DNA of 64,000 bases from Gemmatimonadota bacterium (GTDB lineage Bacteria > Gemmatimonadota > Gemmatimonadetes > Gemmatimonadales > Gemmatimonadaceae): assembly GCA_026387915.1 (NCBI GenBank), contig JAPLKS010000007.1:124001-188000 (forward strand), read 5' to 3'. The notes below the pieces were generated by a model. That model searched no databases. It was not told the DNA's origin and saw only the letters and a program-made list of their open reading frames with translations. This document shows positions 8,370 to 18,423 of this stretch, in pieces (position 1 is the first letter of the stretch; each line of letters begins with the position of its first letter). Both the position numbers and the translations under genes were made by a program.

Positions 8370-9122
8370 CTACCGTACCGGGTGCCAGAGCAGTGGCGTT
8401 TCGCGCGACAATCGCAGCACGGCAGCGGCACTCCCGTTTCGCACGGCGATTTCCAATAACCCTGCCGACCCCGCAACGGCGCACGGTTCGCCGGGCTCGA
8501 CCTCCGCGTAGGTCTGCACCACCGGAAGCCGCCAACCGGCTACTTCGACCACGCCGTTGCGCGCCACGAAGTTCGTGATGGCGTTGCCGAATCGGTCAAT
8601 GGTGATGACGCGGCCCTCAAGCGAACCATCTTCGCGCTGATGCGCGAGCGGCGTGCGCTCGATATGCGCGTCGGCAAAGCGAGGGCCGAGCGCGTCGAGC
8701 ATTTCGCCGGACACCAATCGTGCGGCGGCAGGCGCAAAGACATCGCGACCGTGAAACGTGTGCGCCGCGTCGGCGGGAATGGCGAGACTCACCACGCGCG
8801 CGCCCGGCCAGACGAGCGCCGGCGATAGTACGCCGTTGTCGGGGCCGACGAGATACCGACCGTCGCTCTCCACCGCGAGCGCGGCGCGTGACGTGCCAAC
8901 GCCGGGGTCCACGACCACCACGTGGACCGTCCCAACTGGAAAGTGCCGCCAGTAGCGAGCGAGCGCGAGCCGCGCGCCCTGCACATCCTGTGGCAACACT
9001 TCATGTGACGCGTCGATGATCGCCGAGTCTGGGGCGAGCGACGTGAGGACGCCCTTCATCTCCGCGACGTAGCCGTCGGCGGTTCCGAAGTCGGTGAGGA
9101 GGGTGATTGAGGGTCCGCGCAT
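8370..9122 (-). CDS. SAM hydrolase (DUF62, SAM hydroxide adenosyltransferase)
   Basis: A 250-residue protein of the SAM hydroxide adenosyltransferase family, which splits SAM into adenosine and methionine using activated water; halogenating relatives use chloride or fluoride. Visible signatures are LLTDFGTADGYVAEMKG at the N terminus, VVDPGVGTSRAALAVESDGR, VGPDNGVLSPAL and HGRDVFAPAAA; the last carries the conserved His, Arg and Asp. The C-terminal domain starts near VITIDRFGNAITNF. The short length and lack of an inserted loop fit a hydrolase, not a halogenase. It lies 33 bases after mrp on the same strand. Confidence 0.9.
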   Translation of the reverse strand: MRGPSITLLTDFGTADGYVAEMKGVLTSLAPDSAIIDASHEVLPQDVQGARLALARYWRHFPVGTVHVVVVDPGVGTSRAALAVESDGRYLVGPDNGVLSPALVWPGARVVSLAIPADAAHTFHGRDVFAPAAARLVSGEMLDALGPRFADAHIERTPLAHQREDGSLEGRVITIDRFGNAITNFVARNGVVEVAGWRLPVVQTYAEVEPGEPCAVAGSAGLLEIAVRNGSAAAVLRLSRETPLLWHPVR

Positions 9123-9128
9123 ACCAAA

Positions 9129-9134
9129 AGTATA
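9129..9134 (-). promoter_or_regulatory. Candidate -10 element for a leaderless SAM hydrolase mRNA
   Basis: On the minus strand TATACT ends six bases before the ATG at 9122. If used, transcription would begin at or next to the start codon. No Shine-Dalgarno sequence is seen upstream of this ATG, which fits a leaderless transcript. No good -35 hexamer is visible at the usual distance, so this is weak. Confidence 0.3.
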
Positions 9135-9155
9135 CGCCGCCCCGGTTACTTTCGC

Positions 9156-10268
9156 TTAGAACGCGGCGATTTTGGCTGCGATTTCGGTGAGTTTGCGGGC
9201 CGCGGTCGCATTTGCGTCGGCGACCACGATCGGCTGTCCGTTGTCCCCACCCTGGAGAACCGGTGGGTACAAGGGCACCTCGCCGAGCAGGGGAACCCCG
9301 AGCTCGTCGGCGAGCCGCTTGCCGCCGCCGGTACCAAAAATGGCCATCGGCTTGCCCGTTTCCGGACTCTCGAAGTAGCTCATGTTCTCGATGATGCCGA
9401 CGAGGGGCACTCCCACGCGCTGGAACATCTTGGCGCCTCGGAGGGCGTCGCCCACCGAGACTTCCTGCGGCGTGGTGACAATCACCGCGCCGGCGACTTC
9501 GGCGGCCTGCACGAGCGAGAGCTGCGCGTCGCCGGTGCCCGGGGGCATATCCACGAGCAGGTAATCGAGCTTCCCCCACGCGACGTCGCGCAGGAACTGC
9601 GTGATGATTTTCATAACGATCGGGCCGCGCCAAATGGCGGGCTGATCGCGCTCAATCAAAAAGCCGAGCGACATGAGTTTGACGCCATGCGCTTCGAGCG
9701 GCGTGATTTTTTCACCATCGACGGGCGGCGGCGAATTGACACCCATCATCTGCGGAATGTTCGGGCCATAGATGTCGGCGTCCATGAGGCCGACCTTCTT
9801 CCCCATTTTGGCAAGGGCCACCGCGAGGTTCACAGTGCAGGTGCTCTTGCCGACGCCGCCCTTTCCAGAACTGACGGCAATGATTTTGCCGAGGTTCGGG
9901 TACTGCACAGGGGTGGGCGCGCTGTTGCGCGGCGGTTGCGGGGCTGCGTCCATCACGGGGAGCGCGGCACGCTTGCCGCCCGACGCGGGCGCCGACGAAG
10001 CGGCCGCGCGTGCGGCCGCGAACTCAGCGGCGTCTTTGACATCGACGCGCACATCGGCCACGCCCTCCACGCGCTCAACCGCCTGACGCACGGCGCGGGC
10101 AATGGTCGCATCATCGTTGGCGGCGAGGAGAAGTGTGAGCCGCACTTTGCCATCGGTGGTGGTGGCAATGTCGCGCACCTGCCCAGACGTGAGCACGTTG
10201 TCACCGGTGCGCGGATTGACGATCTGCTGAAGCGCGGTATCGATACGCGCGGTAAGACTATCGGACAT
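9156..10268 (-). CDS. mrp: Mrp/ApbC-type iron-sulfur carrier P-loop ATPase
   Basis: A 370-residue protein with an N-terminal MIP18/DUF59 domain (about residues 5-90), an Ala-rich linker and a C-terminal Mrp/NBP35 ATPase domain. SSGKGGVGKSTCTVNLA holds the deviant Walker A with its extra Lys, LMDADIYGPNIPQMMG follows, and LLVDMPPGTGDAQLS is the switch/Walker B region. Family members carry Fe-S clusters to target enzymes. The segment that usually holds the cluster-bridging CxxC reads ENMSYFESPETGKPMAIFG here and has no cysteine; the only Cys in the protein is in the P-loop. Annotation as an Mrp homologue is firm, but cluster binding by the usual mode is doubtful. Confidence 0.9.
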   Translation of the reverse strand: MSDSLTARIDTALQQIVNPRTGDNVLTSGQVRDIATTTDGKVRLTLLLAANDDATIARAVRQAVERVEGVADVRVDVKDAAEFAAARAAASSAPASGGKRAALPVMDAAPQPPRNSAPTPVQYPNLGKIIAVSSGKGGVGKSTCTVNLAVALAKMGKKVGLMDADIYGPNIPQMMGVNSPPPVDGEKITPLEAHGVKLMSLGFLIERDQPAIWRGPIVMKIITQFLRDVAWGKLDYLLVDMPPGTGDAQLSLVQAAEVAGAVIVTTPQEVSVGDALRGAKMFQRVGVPLVGIIENMSYFESPETGKPMAIFGTGGGKRLADELGVPLLGEVPLYPPVLQGGDNGQPIVVADANATAARKLTEIAAKIAAF

Positions 10269-10294
10269 GGTCTGAAGAGAGCGAGAGGAAAGAG

Positions 10295-11329
10295 TTAGTG
10301 CGTCATCAACCGCGCGGCCGCGAGGACCTTCGCGTGGACGTCAGCGAGCGAACCGGATACGAGGGCGCCAGACGCCCGCGCGTGTCCGCCACCGCCGAAC
10401 TGTTTGGCGAGCACGTTGCAGTCCACGCCGCGCACGGAACGGAACGAGATCTTCACCTTGCCGTGGCCCAGGTCGCGAAAGAGGAGCGCGAGTTTGACGC
10501 CGGCAATCGAGCGGGGATATTCGGCAATGCCGTCGAGATCTTCACTCGACACCCCGTGCGCCTCAAGCGCGCCGGCGGCAATGGACACCCACGCTATTCC
10601 GTGCGCTTCGTCTACCTCGAGAGTGGCGAGCGCGTCGCGGAGCAAGTGCAGGCGTCCGCGGGGCACCGAGGCGTAGATGCGCTTGTACATCGCCTCGGGG
10701 TCCACCCCGGCAGCGAGGAGGCGCGACGCAATCGCGTGACAGCGCGGCGAGGTATTGCTGAAGCGAAAGCCGCCGGTATCGGTGAGGATGGCGGTATACA
10801 GCGCCGTTGCGATGGCTGGCGTGATTTGCAGCCCCATCGTGGCGGCAAAGTCAAAGACGAGTTCACCGGTGGCGCAGGCGGCGGTGTCGGAGACGTGAAT
10901 CGTTCCGGGCGGTTCCTCGCCGGGCAGATGATGGTCGATCACGAGCGGCGGCACGGCGAGCGCGCGCACGGCATCGGCGAGCGAGCCCAAGCGTTTGACG
11001 TCGCTGATGTCGAGCACGATCAGGCGATCGATGCCCTTGAGCGCGGCCGCGCCATCCGGAGAGCGATCGACAACGCCGTCGCCGAGCAGGTACGTAAACA
11101 TCGCCGGCCAGGGCGTGGGATTCACAATGTGCGCGGCAATCCCCATCTGACCGAGGAGCAGGGCGAGCGCCACTTCGGAGCCGCAGCCGTCGCCGTCGGA
11201 GTTGAGATGCGTGCTCAATGCCACCCGTTGGCCGGGGGCGAGCTGTGCAGCGAGCTTCAAAATATCGGCGCGCCGGTGCTCGGGCACGAGGATTGGGTCG
11301 TGGGCGGCGGGATTCGTCATCGGTTCCAT
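10295..11329 (-). CDS. DHH-family nanoRNase / pAp phosphatase NrnA-like
   Basis: A 344-residue DHH/DHHA1 phosphoesterase. The manganese-binding motifs are HLNSDGDGCGSE (motif I), VLDISD (II), the signature IDHH (III) and TDTGGFRFSN (IV). The C-terminal DHHA1 domain has FGGGGHARASGA, the glycine-rich nucleotide-binding loop. This set matches NrnA, which degrades 2-5-mer RNA and dephosphorylates pAp. Two in-frame ATGs (11329 and 11320) are possible starts. It is followed 27 bases later by mrp on the same strand and may share a transcript with it. Confidence 0.87.
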   Translation of the reverse strand: MEPMTNPAAHDPILVPEHRRADILKLAAQLAPGQRVALSTHLNSDGDGCGSEVALALLLGQMGIAAHIVNPTPWPAMFTYLLGDGVVDRSPDGAAALKGIDRLIVLDISDVKRLGSLADAVRALAVPPLVIDHHLPGEEPPGTIHVSDTAACATGELVFDFAATMGLQITPAIATALYTAILTDTGGFRFSNTSPRCHAIASRLLAAGVDPEAMYKRIYASVPRGRLHLLRDALATLEVDEAHGIAWVSIAAGALEAHGVSSEDLDGIAEYPRSIAGVKLALLFRDLGHGKVKISFRSVRGVDCNVLAKQFGGGGHARASGALVSGSLADVHAKVLAAARLMTH

Positions 11330-11354
11330 CGGTGTGCAGGTCGCCTAAACGACC

Positions 11355-11382
11355 AGTGGCGCCCGGAGTCCCGGGCGCCACT
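11355..11382 (-). terminator. Perfect 12-bp hairpin after the APC permease gene
   Basis: AGTGGCGCCCGG and its exact complement flank a four-base loop (11367-11370). It lies downstream of the permease stop on the minus strand and upstream of nrnA. After the hairpin the minus strand reads GGTCGTTTAGG, so the T-tract is poor. It could be an intrinsic terminator, a stability element or a Rho-linked 3' end. Confidence 0.55.
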
Positions 11383-11414
11383 GAAAGATACTGCCATTGC
11401 TCGCTTTGTGCCGC

Positions 11415-12875
11415 TTACTTCGCCTCGGCGAGCCCCAGCTTGGAGTGATGGCGCCCGTAGAAGAAGTAGATAGCCAGACCGATCGCCATCCAGATGATCA
11501 AACGGAGCCAGGTGGTGCCTGGCAAGAACGACATCATGAAGCCGCAGACCGCGATACCGGCAATCGGCACAAACGGCACGAACGGCGTCTTGAACGGACG
11601 GTGGAGGTCCGGCTGGCGATAGCGCAACACGAGCACGCCGGCGCAGACAATGATGAACGCGAGCAGGGTGCCGATGGAGACCAGTTCGCCCAGAATGTCG
11701 ATGGGGAACAGGCCGCCAAAGATCATCGCGAAGCCGCCGGTGATGATCGTGGCGAGCCACGGCGTCTGATACTTCGGATGCACTTTGCCGAACACCGCCG
11801 GAAGCAGGCCGTCGCGCGCCATCGCAAAGAAGATGCGCGGCTGACCCATGAGCATCACGAGCACGACCGACGAGAGGCCGGCGATGGCGCCGATGTTGAT
11901 GAAGTACGTCAGCCACTTGAGCGCCGGGCCAGCCGCGTCGATGGCGACGAACACCGGGTGCGGGACGTCGAGCTTCATGAAGGGCACGAGGCCGGTCATG
12001 ACGAGCGCCATCAGGATGTACAGCACGGTGCAAATGGCGAGCGATGCCAAAATGCCGATTGGCAGATCGCGCTGTGGATTCTTGGCTTCCTGCGCGGCGG
12101 TACTCACCGCGTCAAAGCCGATGTAGGCAAAGAACACCACCGCCGAACCGCGGACGATGCCGCTGAAGCCGTAGTGGCCGAACTGGCCCGTGTTTTCGGG
12201 AATGAACGGATGCCAGTTGGCCGTGTCCACGTACATAAACCCGAAGCCGATCACGAGCAGTACGATCGTCATCTTGATAAACACGGCGACGTTGTTGAAG
12301 CGCGCCGACTCACGAATGCCGACCACGAGGAGCATGGTCAGCGCCGCAATCAAGAGCATCGCGGGCAGGTTGATCACGGACGTGGTCCACTCAAAAGCGC
12401 CCTTGGCCTCCACCCACTTGAGCGGGGCGCCGGCAAACTTCTCCGGAATCGCGAAGCCGATTTCCTTCATCAGTTCCACGAAGTAGCCGCTCCAGCCCAC
12501 GCTGACCGTGGACGCCGCGAACAGATACTCGAGGATAAGATCCCAGCCAATGATCCAAGCGAGTAGTTCGCCGAGCGTCGCGTAACCGTACGTGTACGCG
12601 GAGCCGGCAATCGGGATCATCGACGCAAACTCGGCGTAGCAGAGCCCCGCAAAGAGGCAGCCGAAGCCAGCGATGACGAAGGAGAGGACAATGGCCGGGC
12701 CGGCATACTGCGCCGCCGCCTGTCCCGTGAGAACGAAAATACCGGCGCCAATAATGGCACCGCTTCCGAGCAGGGTAAGGTTGAGCGCGGTCAGACTGCG
12801 CTTGAGCGTGTGCTCCCCTTCCTCACCGGCTTCGGCCATCAGAACGCCCAGCGGCTTCTTGGTCCACAACGACAT
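11415..12875 (-). CDS. APC-superfamily amino acid permease
   Basis: A 486-residue membrane protein with twelve or more hydrophobic segments. LTLLGSGAIIGAGIFVLTGQ near residues 34-53 is the helix 1 substrate-binding GSGAIIGxGIF signature of APC transporters, and FFAYIGFDAVSTAAQEAKNP is the helix 6 signature, close to cationic amino acid transporters of the YfnA/CAT type. ATG at 12875 has GGAG ten bases upstream. Import of an amino acid is likely; the exact substrate is not shown. It seems to be a single-gene unit bounded by a hairpin downstream. Confidence 0.88.
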   Translation of the reverse strand: MSLWTKKPLGVLMAEAGEEGEHTLKRSLTALNLTLLGSGAIIGAGIFVLTGQAAAQYAGPAIVLSFVIAGFGCLFAGLCYAEFASMIPIAGSAYTYGYATLGELLAWIIGWDLILEYLFAASTVSVGWSGYFVELMKEIGFAIPEKFAGAPLKWVEAKGAFEWTTSVINLPAMLLIAALTMLLVVGIRESARFNNVAVFIKMTIVLLVIGFGFMYVDTANWHPFIPENTGQFGHYGFSGIVRGSAVVFFAYIGFDAVSTAAQEAKNPQRDLPIGILASLAICTVLYILMALVMTGLVPFMKLDVPHPVFVAIDAAGPALKWLTYFINIGAIAGLSSVVLVMLMGQPRIFFAMARDGLLPAVFGKVHPKYQTPWLATIITGGFAMIFGGLFPIDILGELVSIGTLLAFIIVCAGVLVLRYRQPDLHRPFKTPFVPFVPIAGIAVCGFMMSFLPGTTWLRLIIWMAIGLAIYFFYGRHHSKLGLAEAK

Positions 12876-13059
12876 TGCGGATTCTCCAAATTGAGAGCGG
12901 CGGGACTCGCCCAGCTGCCTGGACCCGCCGTGTGGTACCTGTGATTCGAAAAAACTGCGGTGTTGTAAGGGGCGCTGTCAATGACTTCCGGCACGCCGGC
13001 CTTGGGGGGTGGACACCATGCCGAATACGTCGTGGGACCGAGAAGCGCTGAAACGCAGC

Positions 13060-13083
13060 GGACGCCGCAAGTTGGCGGCGCCC
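13060..13083 (-). terminator. Candidate hairpin downstream of guaB
   Basis: On the minus strand GGGCGCCGC and GCGGCGTCC pair with one G-U wobble around a six-base loop. A second small hairpin follows directly (GCTGCG, TTT, CAGC). It sits about 25 bases after the guaB stop. The wobble pairs only in the minus-strand RNA, which fits termination of guaB. There is no long T-run. Confidence 0.42.
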
Positions 13084-13108
13084 GCTTTTCAGTCGCCGTG
13101 CAGGCGGG

Positions 13109-14722
<1,614 letters not shown>

Positions 14723-15040
14723 TTAGTCCTTTTTTTCGACCTTGGCGGCGGAAATCACGTCACCGGCCACCGATTTGCCGGCCGCTGCCACGCCATTGAG
14801 GACTCCCATCGCCTTGTTCAGGAACCCCATCGTCTCCGCGACGGTGCTCGCCGAGAGCTTCCCGGCTCGCATGGTGTCTTCGACCCCCTCCGCGAAGCGC
14901 TGGAAGACGCTCGCGGGGGCCGGTCGATGCTCGGCGTACTTGGACTCGAGAAACTCGATGTAGTCGAGAATCTGGTACGCGCGCTCATCGGAGAGCGTGT
15001 CGAGGCGGCGTTGGATGCGGTCTTTGAGCGTGTCGTGCAT
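14723..15040 (-). CDS. Small conserved-looking protein, unknown function
   Basis: A 105-residue soluble protein. The first 35 residues (RRLDTLSDERAYQILDYIEF) form a charged helical segment resembling the start of DUF2281-type small proteins. The rest is Ala/Ser/Val-rich and probably helical, ending in a lysine-rich tail. It lies between guaB and the M15 peptidase gene on the same strand, with about 90 bases to guaB. Codon usage is like its neighbours and the frame is intact, so it is probably real. No catalytic motif is seen. Confidence 0.6.
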   Translation of the reverse strand: MHDTLKDRIQRRLDTLSDERAYQILDYIEFLESKYAEHRPAPASVFQRFAEGVEDTMRAGKLSASTVAETMGFLNKAMGVLNGVAAAGKSVAGDVISAAKVEKKD

Positions 15041-15059
15041 GGGGGCCCCAGAGAAGAAC

Positions 15060-16064
15060 TCAGTCGCGCCAGCGTTTGGTCTGGCCGCGTACGTCTATAT
15101 GTACGTACGGAACCCGCCCGCGGTTACCGTACATCCCCAGCCCACCGGCCAGCTCGGGATGGTCGCGCTCGACCCACTCCACGGCGCGGGAGACGGCGAG
15201 GACATCCAGGTACGTCACCCGGCCGTCCTGATCCACATCCACGGCGAGGTCGGCGGCGTCGCCGTACTGGTGCCGGCTGTCGCTCGCGGCGCGCGGCACC
15301 CGCTGATTGTGCAGCGGGGTGCGATAGCCGGAGTTGACGTTGACGCTCATGTCGTGGTCGCGCGACCCCAAGTAGCGCAGCACCAACTCGACTTTATCGA
15401 GAATCTTGGTGTTGAGCGCCACATACCGCGGCCAGGTGGATTGGCCGTCGTGCGTGATGAAATCGCCAATGCGAAAATGCGCGGAGATCGGCAGCTCGGC
15501 GTTCTCCGCGGTGACTTCCACAAACCCCGGCGGCGGCGGCGTCGCGTCGCCGTGTTCGCGCTCCCACTTGTAGGTACCAATGCGATACCCGTTGACGATG
15601 CTCCCGCTCTTGGCCGAGAAGGGGAGCAACACACCGACGACGAGGGAATCAACAATCGACCGGCCGGCTGGGTCGAGCACCTCGAGTTCGTAAAACCCCG
15701 GGCGATCGGGAGAGCGCACGGTGCTCCCCGAGCCCATCTGTCCGACGGGCGTCATCGCGGCGGAATCGCTCGCGCGCACCCAGCGATACTGCAGGGAGTC
15801 GTGCCCTGGGCGCAGATCAATGGGAAACTCGAACTGCTCGCCGGGCAGTCGCAGTTGTAGGCGTACCTCCCCGCTCGCGCCAAAGGCGGTGGAGAGCGGA
15901 GCGACGGCGCGTGTGTCGCCATCGACGTTCCGCAGCGCTGAGCCGAAGAGCATATCGGGCGGATGCGTGACGATCACGGCAATGACGAGTACCGCAACAA
16001 CCGCCACCACGACTATGAGAGCTGGTGACCATCGGTCGCGCCGCTGCGGGTCGAGTTCGTGCAT
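15060..16064 (-). CDS. Membrane-anchored M15-type D,D-peptidase with a calcium-loop-like insert
   Basis: A 334-residue protein. An N-terminal hydrophobic segment (about residues 14-33) anchors it with the rest outside. The C-terminal third matches peptidase M15 (D-Ala-D-Ala carboxypeptidase-like): VNSGYRTPLHNQ, then SRHQYGDAADLAVD and the closing VPYVHIDVRG, which supply the His/Asp/His zinc ligands and catalytic residues. Between them DVDQDGRVTYLD has the spacing of a dockerin/EF-hand calcium loop. The central region looks like an Ig-like beta domain. It is the last gene of the cell-wall cluster on this strand. Confidence 0.8.
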   Translation of the reverse strand: MHELDPQRRDRWSPALIVVVAVVAVLVIAVIVTHPPDMLFGSALRNVDGDTRAVAPLSTAFGASGEVRLQLRLPGEQFEFPIDLRPGHDSLQYRWVRASDSAAMTPVGQMGSGSTVRSPDRPGFYELEVLDPAGRSIVDSLVVGVLLPFSAKSGSIVNGYRIGTYKWEREHGDATPPPPGFVEVTAENAELPISAHFRIGDFITHDGQSTWPRYVALNTKILDKVELVLRYLGSRDHDMSVNVNSGYRTPLHNQRVPRAASDSRHQYGDAADLAVDVDQDGRVTYLDVLAVSRAVEWVERDHPELAGGLGMYGNRGRVPYVHIDVRGQTKRWRD

Positions 16065-16138
16065 CCCGAATGATACCCCGCTCAGAAGGCAAAGGGGCCG
16101 TGCGCGGCGTTATGGCCGCAGCGCCACGACGCGCGCCG

Positions 16139-17059
16139 TCAGTAGATGTAGACGGGTGTGCCGAGCGGCACCACGCGATAGAGCAACTCGGCGTCTTCGT
16201 TGCGCAAGCGCACGCAGCCGTGACTCGCGGCGCGCCCGATGGAGGACGGCACATCCGTGCCGTGGAGGCCGTAGCCATCGCCGAGGTACAGGCGATTGGA
16301 GCCCAGTGTGCCGAAGTACTGACGTTGATTGGTGCCGTACGGCGGAATGATGAGCAGTTTGCCAACGCGAATCTCGTGTCCTTCGCGCACCTCAAACGGT
16401 TGCACGCGCCCGTCGCTCAACTGGGTGACCACATCGTTGCCGATCACCGTCAGGACGGCGCCACCACCCACGGGGAGCGGCTTGCCTTTCTGCAGATGAA
16501 ACGGCGTGAGTTGTTTTTTTCCCGCAACCTCGACGTAATGCCAGTCGGGCGGCACCCACGCCGGATCGACATCTTTGCGTTCTACGAAAAGCCGGCCGCG
16601 CGGCGTTTCGAATTTCCAGGTGCGGCCGCCGTTCGTCTGTTCGAGGTTTTTCCCCGTACCGGTGGCAACGCGCGTGGTATAGAGCACGGCGTTGCCGAGC
16701 TTGAGCCAGAGGCGGTTGTCGGCAATGCTGACCACGACGTAAGGCGCCTTTCCCGCCGCGATGTCGGCCGTGCTCGCGAGCTTTGCTTCGGCAAGTGTTT
16801 CGCCGACTTCGGCTGCGGCGCGGCGGGTGGAATCGAGCATCGCGAGGTTGTCGTCGTAGCCCGTGCGTGTGATGTCGCGGCGGAATCGTGCATGCTCGAC
16901 ATCAACGGCGAGCCACGCTGAGGCGGCGATCAGCGCGGGAATGCCAGCGACGGTCATCCACGCGGCCAAACCGCCGACGGCAAAGAACGCGCGAATGCCG
17001 GACGGTGCCGGCGTCCGCGATTCGGTGGGTTCGGTGGGCGGCGAGGCGGGGTGCGTCAT
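16139..17059 (-). CDS. L,D-transpeptidase (YkuD domain)
   Basis: A 306-residue protein with one N-terminal membrane segment (about residues 25-48), then a YkuD domain facing the periplasm. The catalytic motif is HGTDVPSSIGRAASHGCVRL, with the nucleophilic Cys near residue 280 and its conserved His and Arg. The protein ends just after VPLGTPVYIY. Such enzymes make 3-3 peptidoglycan cross-links or attach proteins to the wall. The ATG shares one base with the stop of the preceding gene (TAATG), which encodes a protein with a similar but motif-less fold, so the two probably act together. Confidence 0.9.
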   Translation of the reverse strand: MTHPASPPTEPTESRTPAPSGIRAFFAVGGLAAWMTVAGIPALIAASAWLAVDVEHARFRRDITRTGYDDNLAMLDSTRRAAAEVGETLAEAKLASTADIAAGKAPYVVVSIADNRLWLKLGNAVLYTTRVATGTGKNLEQTNGGRTWKFETPRGRLFVERKDVDPAWVPPDWHYVEVAGKKQLTPFHLQKGKPLPVGGGAVLTVIGNDVVTQLSDGRVQPFEVREGHEIRVGKLLIIPPYGTNQRQYFGTLGSNRLYLGDGYGLHGTDVPSSIGRAASHGCVRLRNEDAELLYRVVPLGTPVYIY

Positions 17060-17643
17060 TAGTAGAAATACACGCGCTGCCCGACGCGCAGATTCGGCAC
17101 GAGCACTTTGAACTCCGCGGCCTCAAGTCGCACGCTGCCGGTGAGGACGGGGCCCGTGTCGTTGGGTCCGCGCGCATACACGAGCGTGCCGCCGTTGATG
17201 GCAAAGGCGGTGTCGCCGATGACGCGTTCGATCGTGCGGGTGCCACGCGGGGCCACAATGTGCAGGGAGTCGCGCGGGCCGGTGCGCAACCAAGCGTCGC
17301 GTCCGATCTCGATAGTCGAGGTGCGCAGCACCGCACCTTGTTGCGCGAGATGCAAGCGCGCGCTGTCAATCGACACGGCAAGATGCAGGCGCTCGTCATC
17401 ACGGGCGCCACGGCGCGCCATCTCTATGACTACCTGCTCGCGATTGGCCTCAAGCGCGAGGGCGGCGTCCACCCGCTCGCGCGCGGTGGCGTTCATTCGT
17501 CCGCGCCACTCGGCGCTTTCGGCCGCTAAGCGGCGTCGCTGCTCAAGGAGCACGACATCGGCCACGCCCACGAGCAGCGCCGCGCCCCACAACAGCCGCA
17601 CGGTCCGCGGATACGCCTGCGCAAGTGAGCGGAAGCGCGACAC
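17059..17643 (-). CDS. Membrane-anchored degenerate YkuD-like protein
   Basis: A 194-residue protein starting at GTG one base after the upstream stop (an ATG at 17673 would overlap that gene). One N-terminal membrane helix is followed by a charged helix. The region LHLAVSIDSARLHLAQQGAV aligns by eye with PYVVVSIADNRLWLKLGNAV of the L,D-transpeptidase encoded next, and both proteins end alike (VGQRVYFY versus LGTPVYIY). The SHGCVRL catalytic motif is absent. I read it as a catalytically dead paralogue or regulatory partner; that relationship is inference and needs a profile comparison. Confidence 0.65.
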   Translation of the reverse strand: MSRFRSLAQAYPRTVRLLWGAALLVGVADVVLLEQRRRLAAESAEWRGRMNATARERVDAALALEANREQVVIEMARRGARDDERLHLAVSIDSARLHLAQQGAVLRTSTIEIGRDAWLRTGPRDSLHIVAPRGTRTIERVIGDTAFAINGGTLVYARGPNDTGPVLTGSVRLEAAEFKVLVPNLRVGQRVYFY

Positions 17644-17644
17644 G

Positions 17645-18301
17645 CTAGCGTTTGGCGAACGAGCGCAGGTCAAGGATCGGCATGCCGCCCGGATCGCTGC
17701 GACCCACGCGCACGCGCGCAGTGATCAGCAGGTTGGTGAGCGGCGGGAGGCTCTTGATGTCCTTGAGCATCGAGGGCGGAATGGCGAGGTACAGCAGGGC
17801 GTTCTCCTCACCCGGACCGCGTGCGAGCAGGTACGGCTCCTCGCGTGCGAGGTCGCGGCGCAGGGGATCGGCGTACTGCAGCGAGAGCAGTTGCACTTCC
17901 CAGCGCACAATCTTCCCCTTGGTGCCCTCTGGGTCGGCACGCAAATCGGCGGCGGAGAGTGACGCACGATACGAGCTGTCGGCGGGGGCGAGATCTTTTT
18001 CGCTGATCCACCCTTCCATGCGCACCTTGACCCAGCCGCGGTCGCGGGCGAGCGGCTCGACAATCACGCCGGGGGAGATCACGGCCGCGGTCCCGCTGCC
18101 CGGCACCGGCTGCATGACGGCGCCCTTGGTCACGCGCAGCGCGCCTGGCGCCACGGCCGTCGCGGCACTCGGTGTTGGCTGCGTGTCGGCCACAACGGGC
18201 GGTTCCGGCTTCTTGACCGGCTTGCGTTGAGCTTGGGCGCTGCCGGGCCCAAAGAGCGTGGCGGCAACGGCGAGTGCGTACAGGGAACAGAAGGGGCGCA
18301 T
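17645..18301 (-). CDS. Secreted SH3-like domain protein
   Basis: A 218-residue protein. The first 24 residues are a signal peptide (LAVAATLFGPGSAQAQ). A Pro-rich linker follows, then a segment (VTKGAVMQPVPGSGTAAVIS to WISEKDLAP) that reads like a bacterial SH3 domain, with the usual DRGWVKVRMEGWI strand. The C-terminal part has no recognised motif. It is the first gene of the four-gene cell-wall block, so a wall-binding helper role is plausible. The frame extends upstream, but ATG at 18301 precedes the signal peptide and is the obvious start. Confidence 0.72.
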   Translation of the reverse strand: MRPFCSLYALAVAATLFGPGSAQAQRKPVKKPEPPVVADTQPTPSAATAVAPGALRVTKGAVMQPVPGSGTAAVISPGVIVEPLARDRGWVKVRMEGWISEKDLAPADSSYRASLSAADLRADPEGTKGKIVRWEVQLLSLQYADPLRRDLAREEPYLLARGPGEENALLYLAIPPSMLKDIKSLPPLTNLLITARVRVGRSDPGGMPILDLRSFAKR

Positions 18302-18423
18302 CGCTGGTAGGGTCGCGGGACGGGGGCTAGATTCCAGAGGTTGCGCCCCGGCGCACAAACGGCATGTGCGCGGACGGCTGGCGCGCTCCCGAAACTTACT
18401 CTTCTGCACTCCGGCGGGCTACG

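Noticed and set aside
10298-11473. Long plus-strand open frame opposite nrnA
   Set aside because: It is the antisense of a well-supported DHH phosphoesterase and its translation is Arg/His/Gly-rich without any fold-like pattern.
13060-13083. Plus-strand terminator reading of the guaB hairpin
   Set aside because: The wobble pair forms only in minus-strand RNA and no plus-strand gene ends there.
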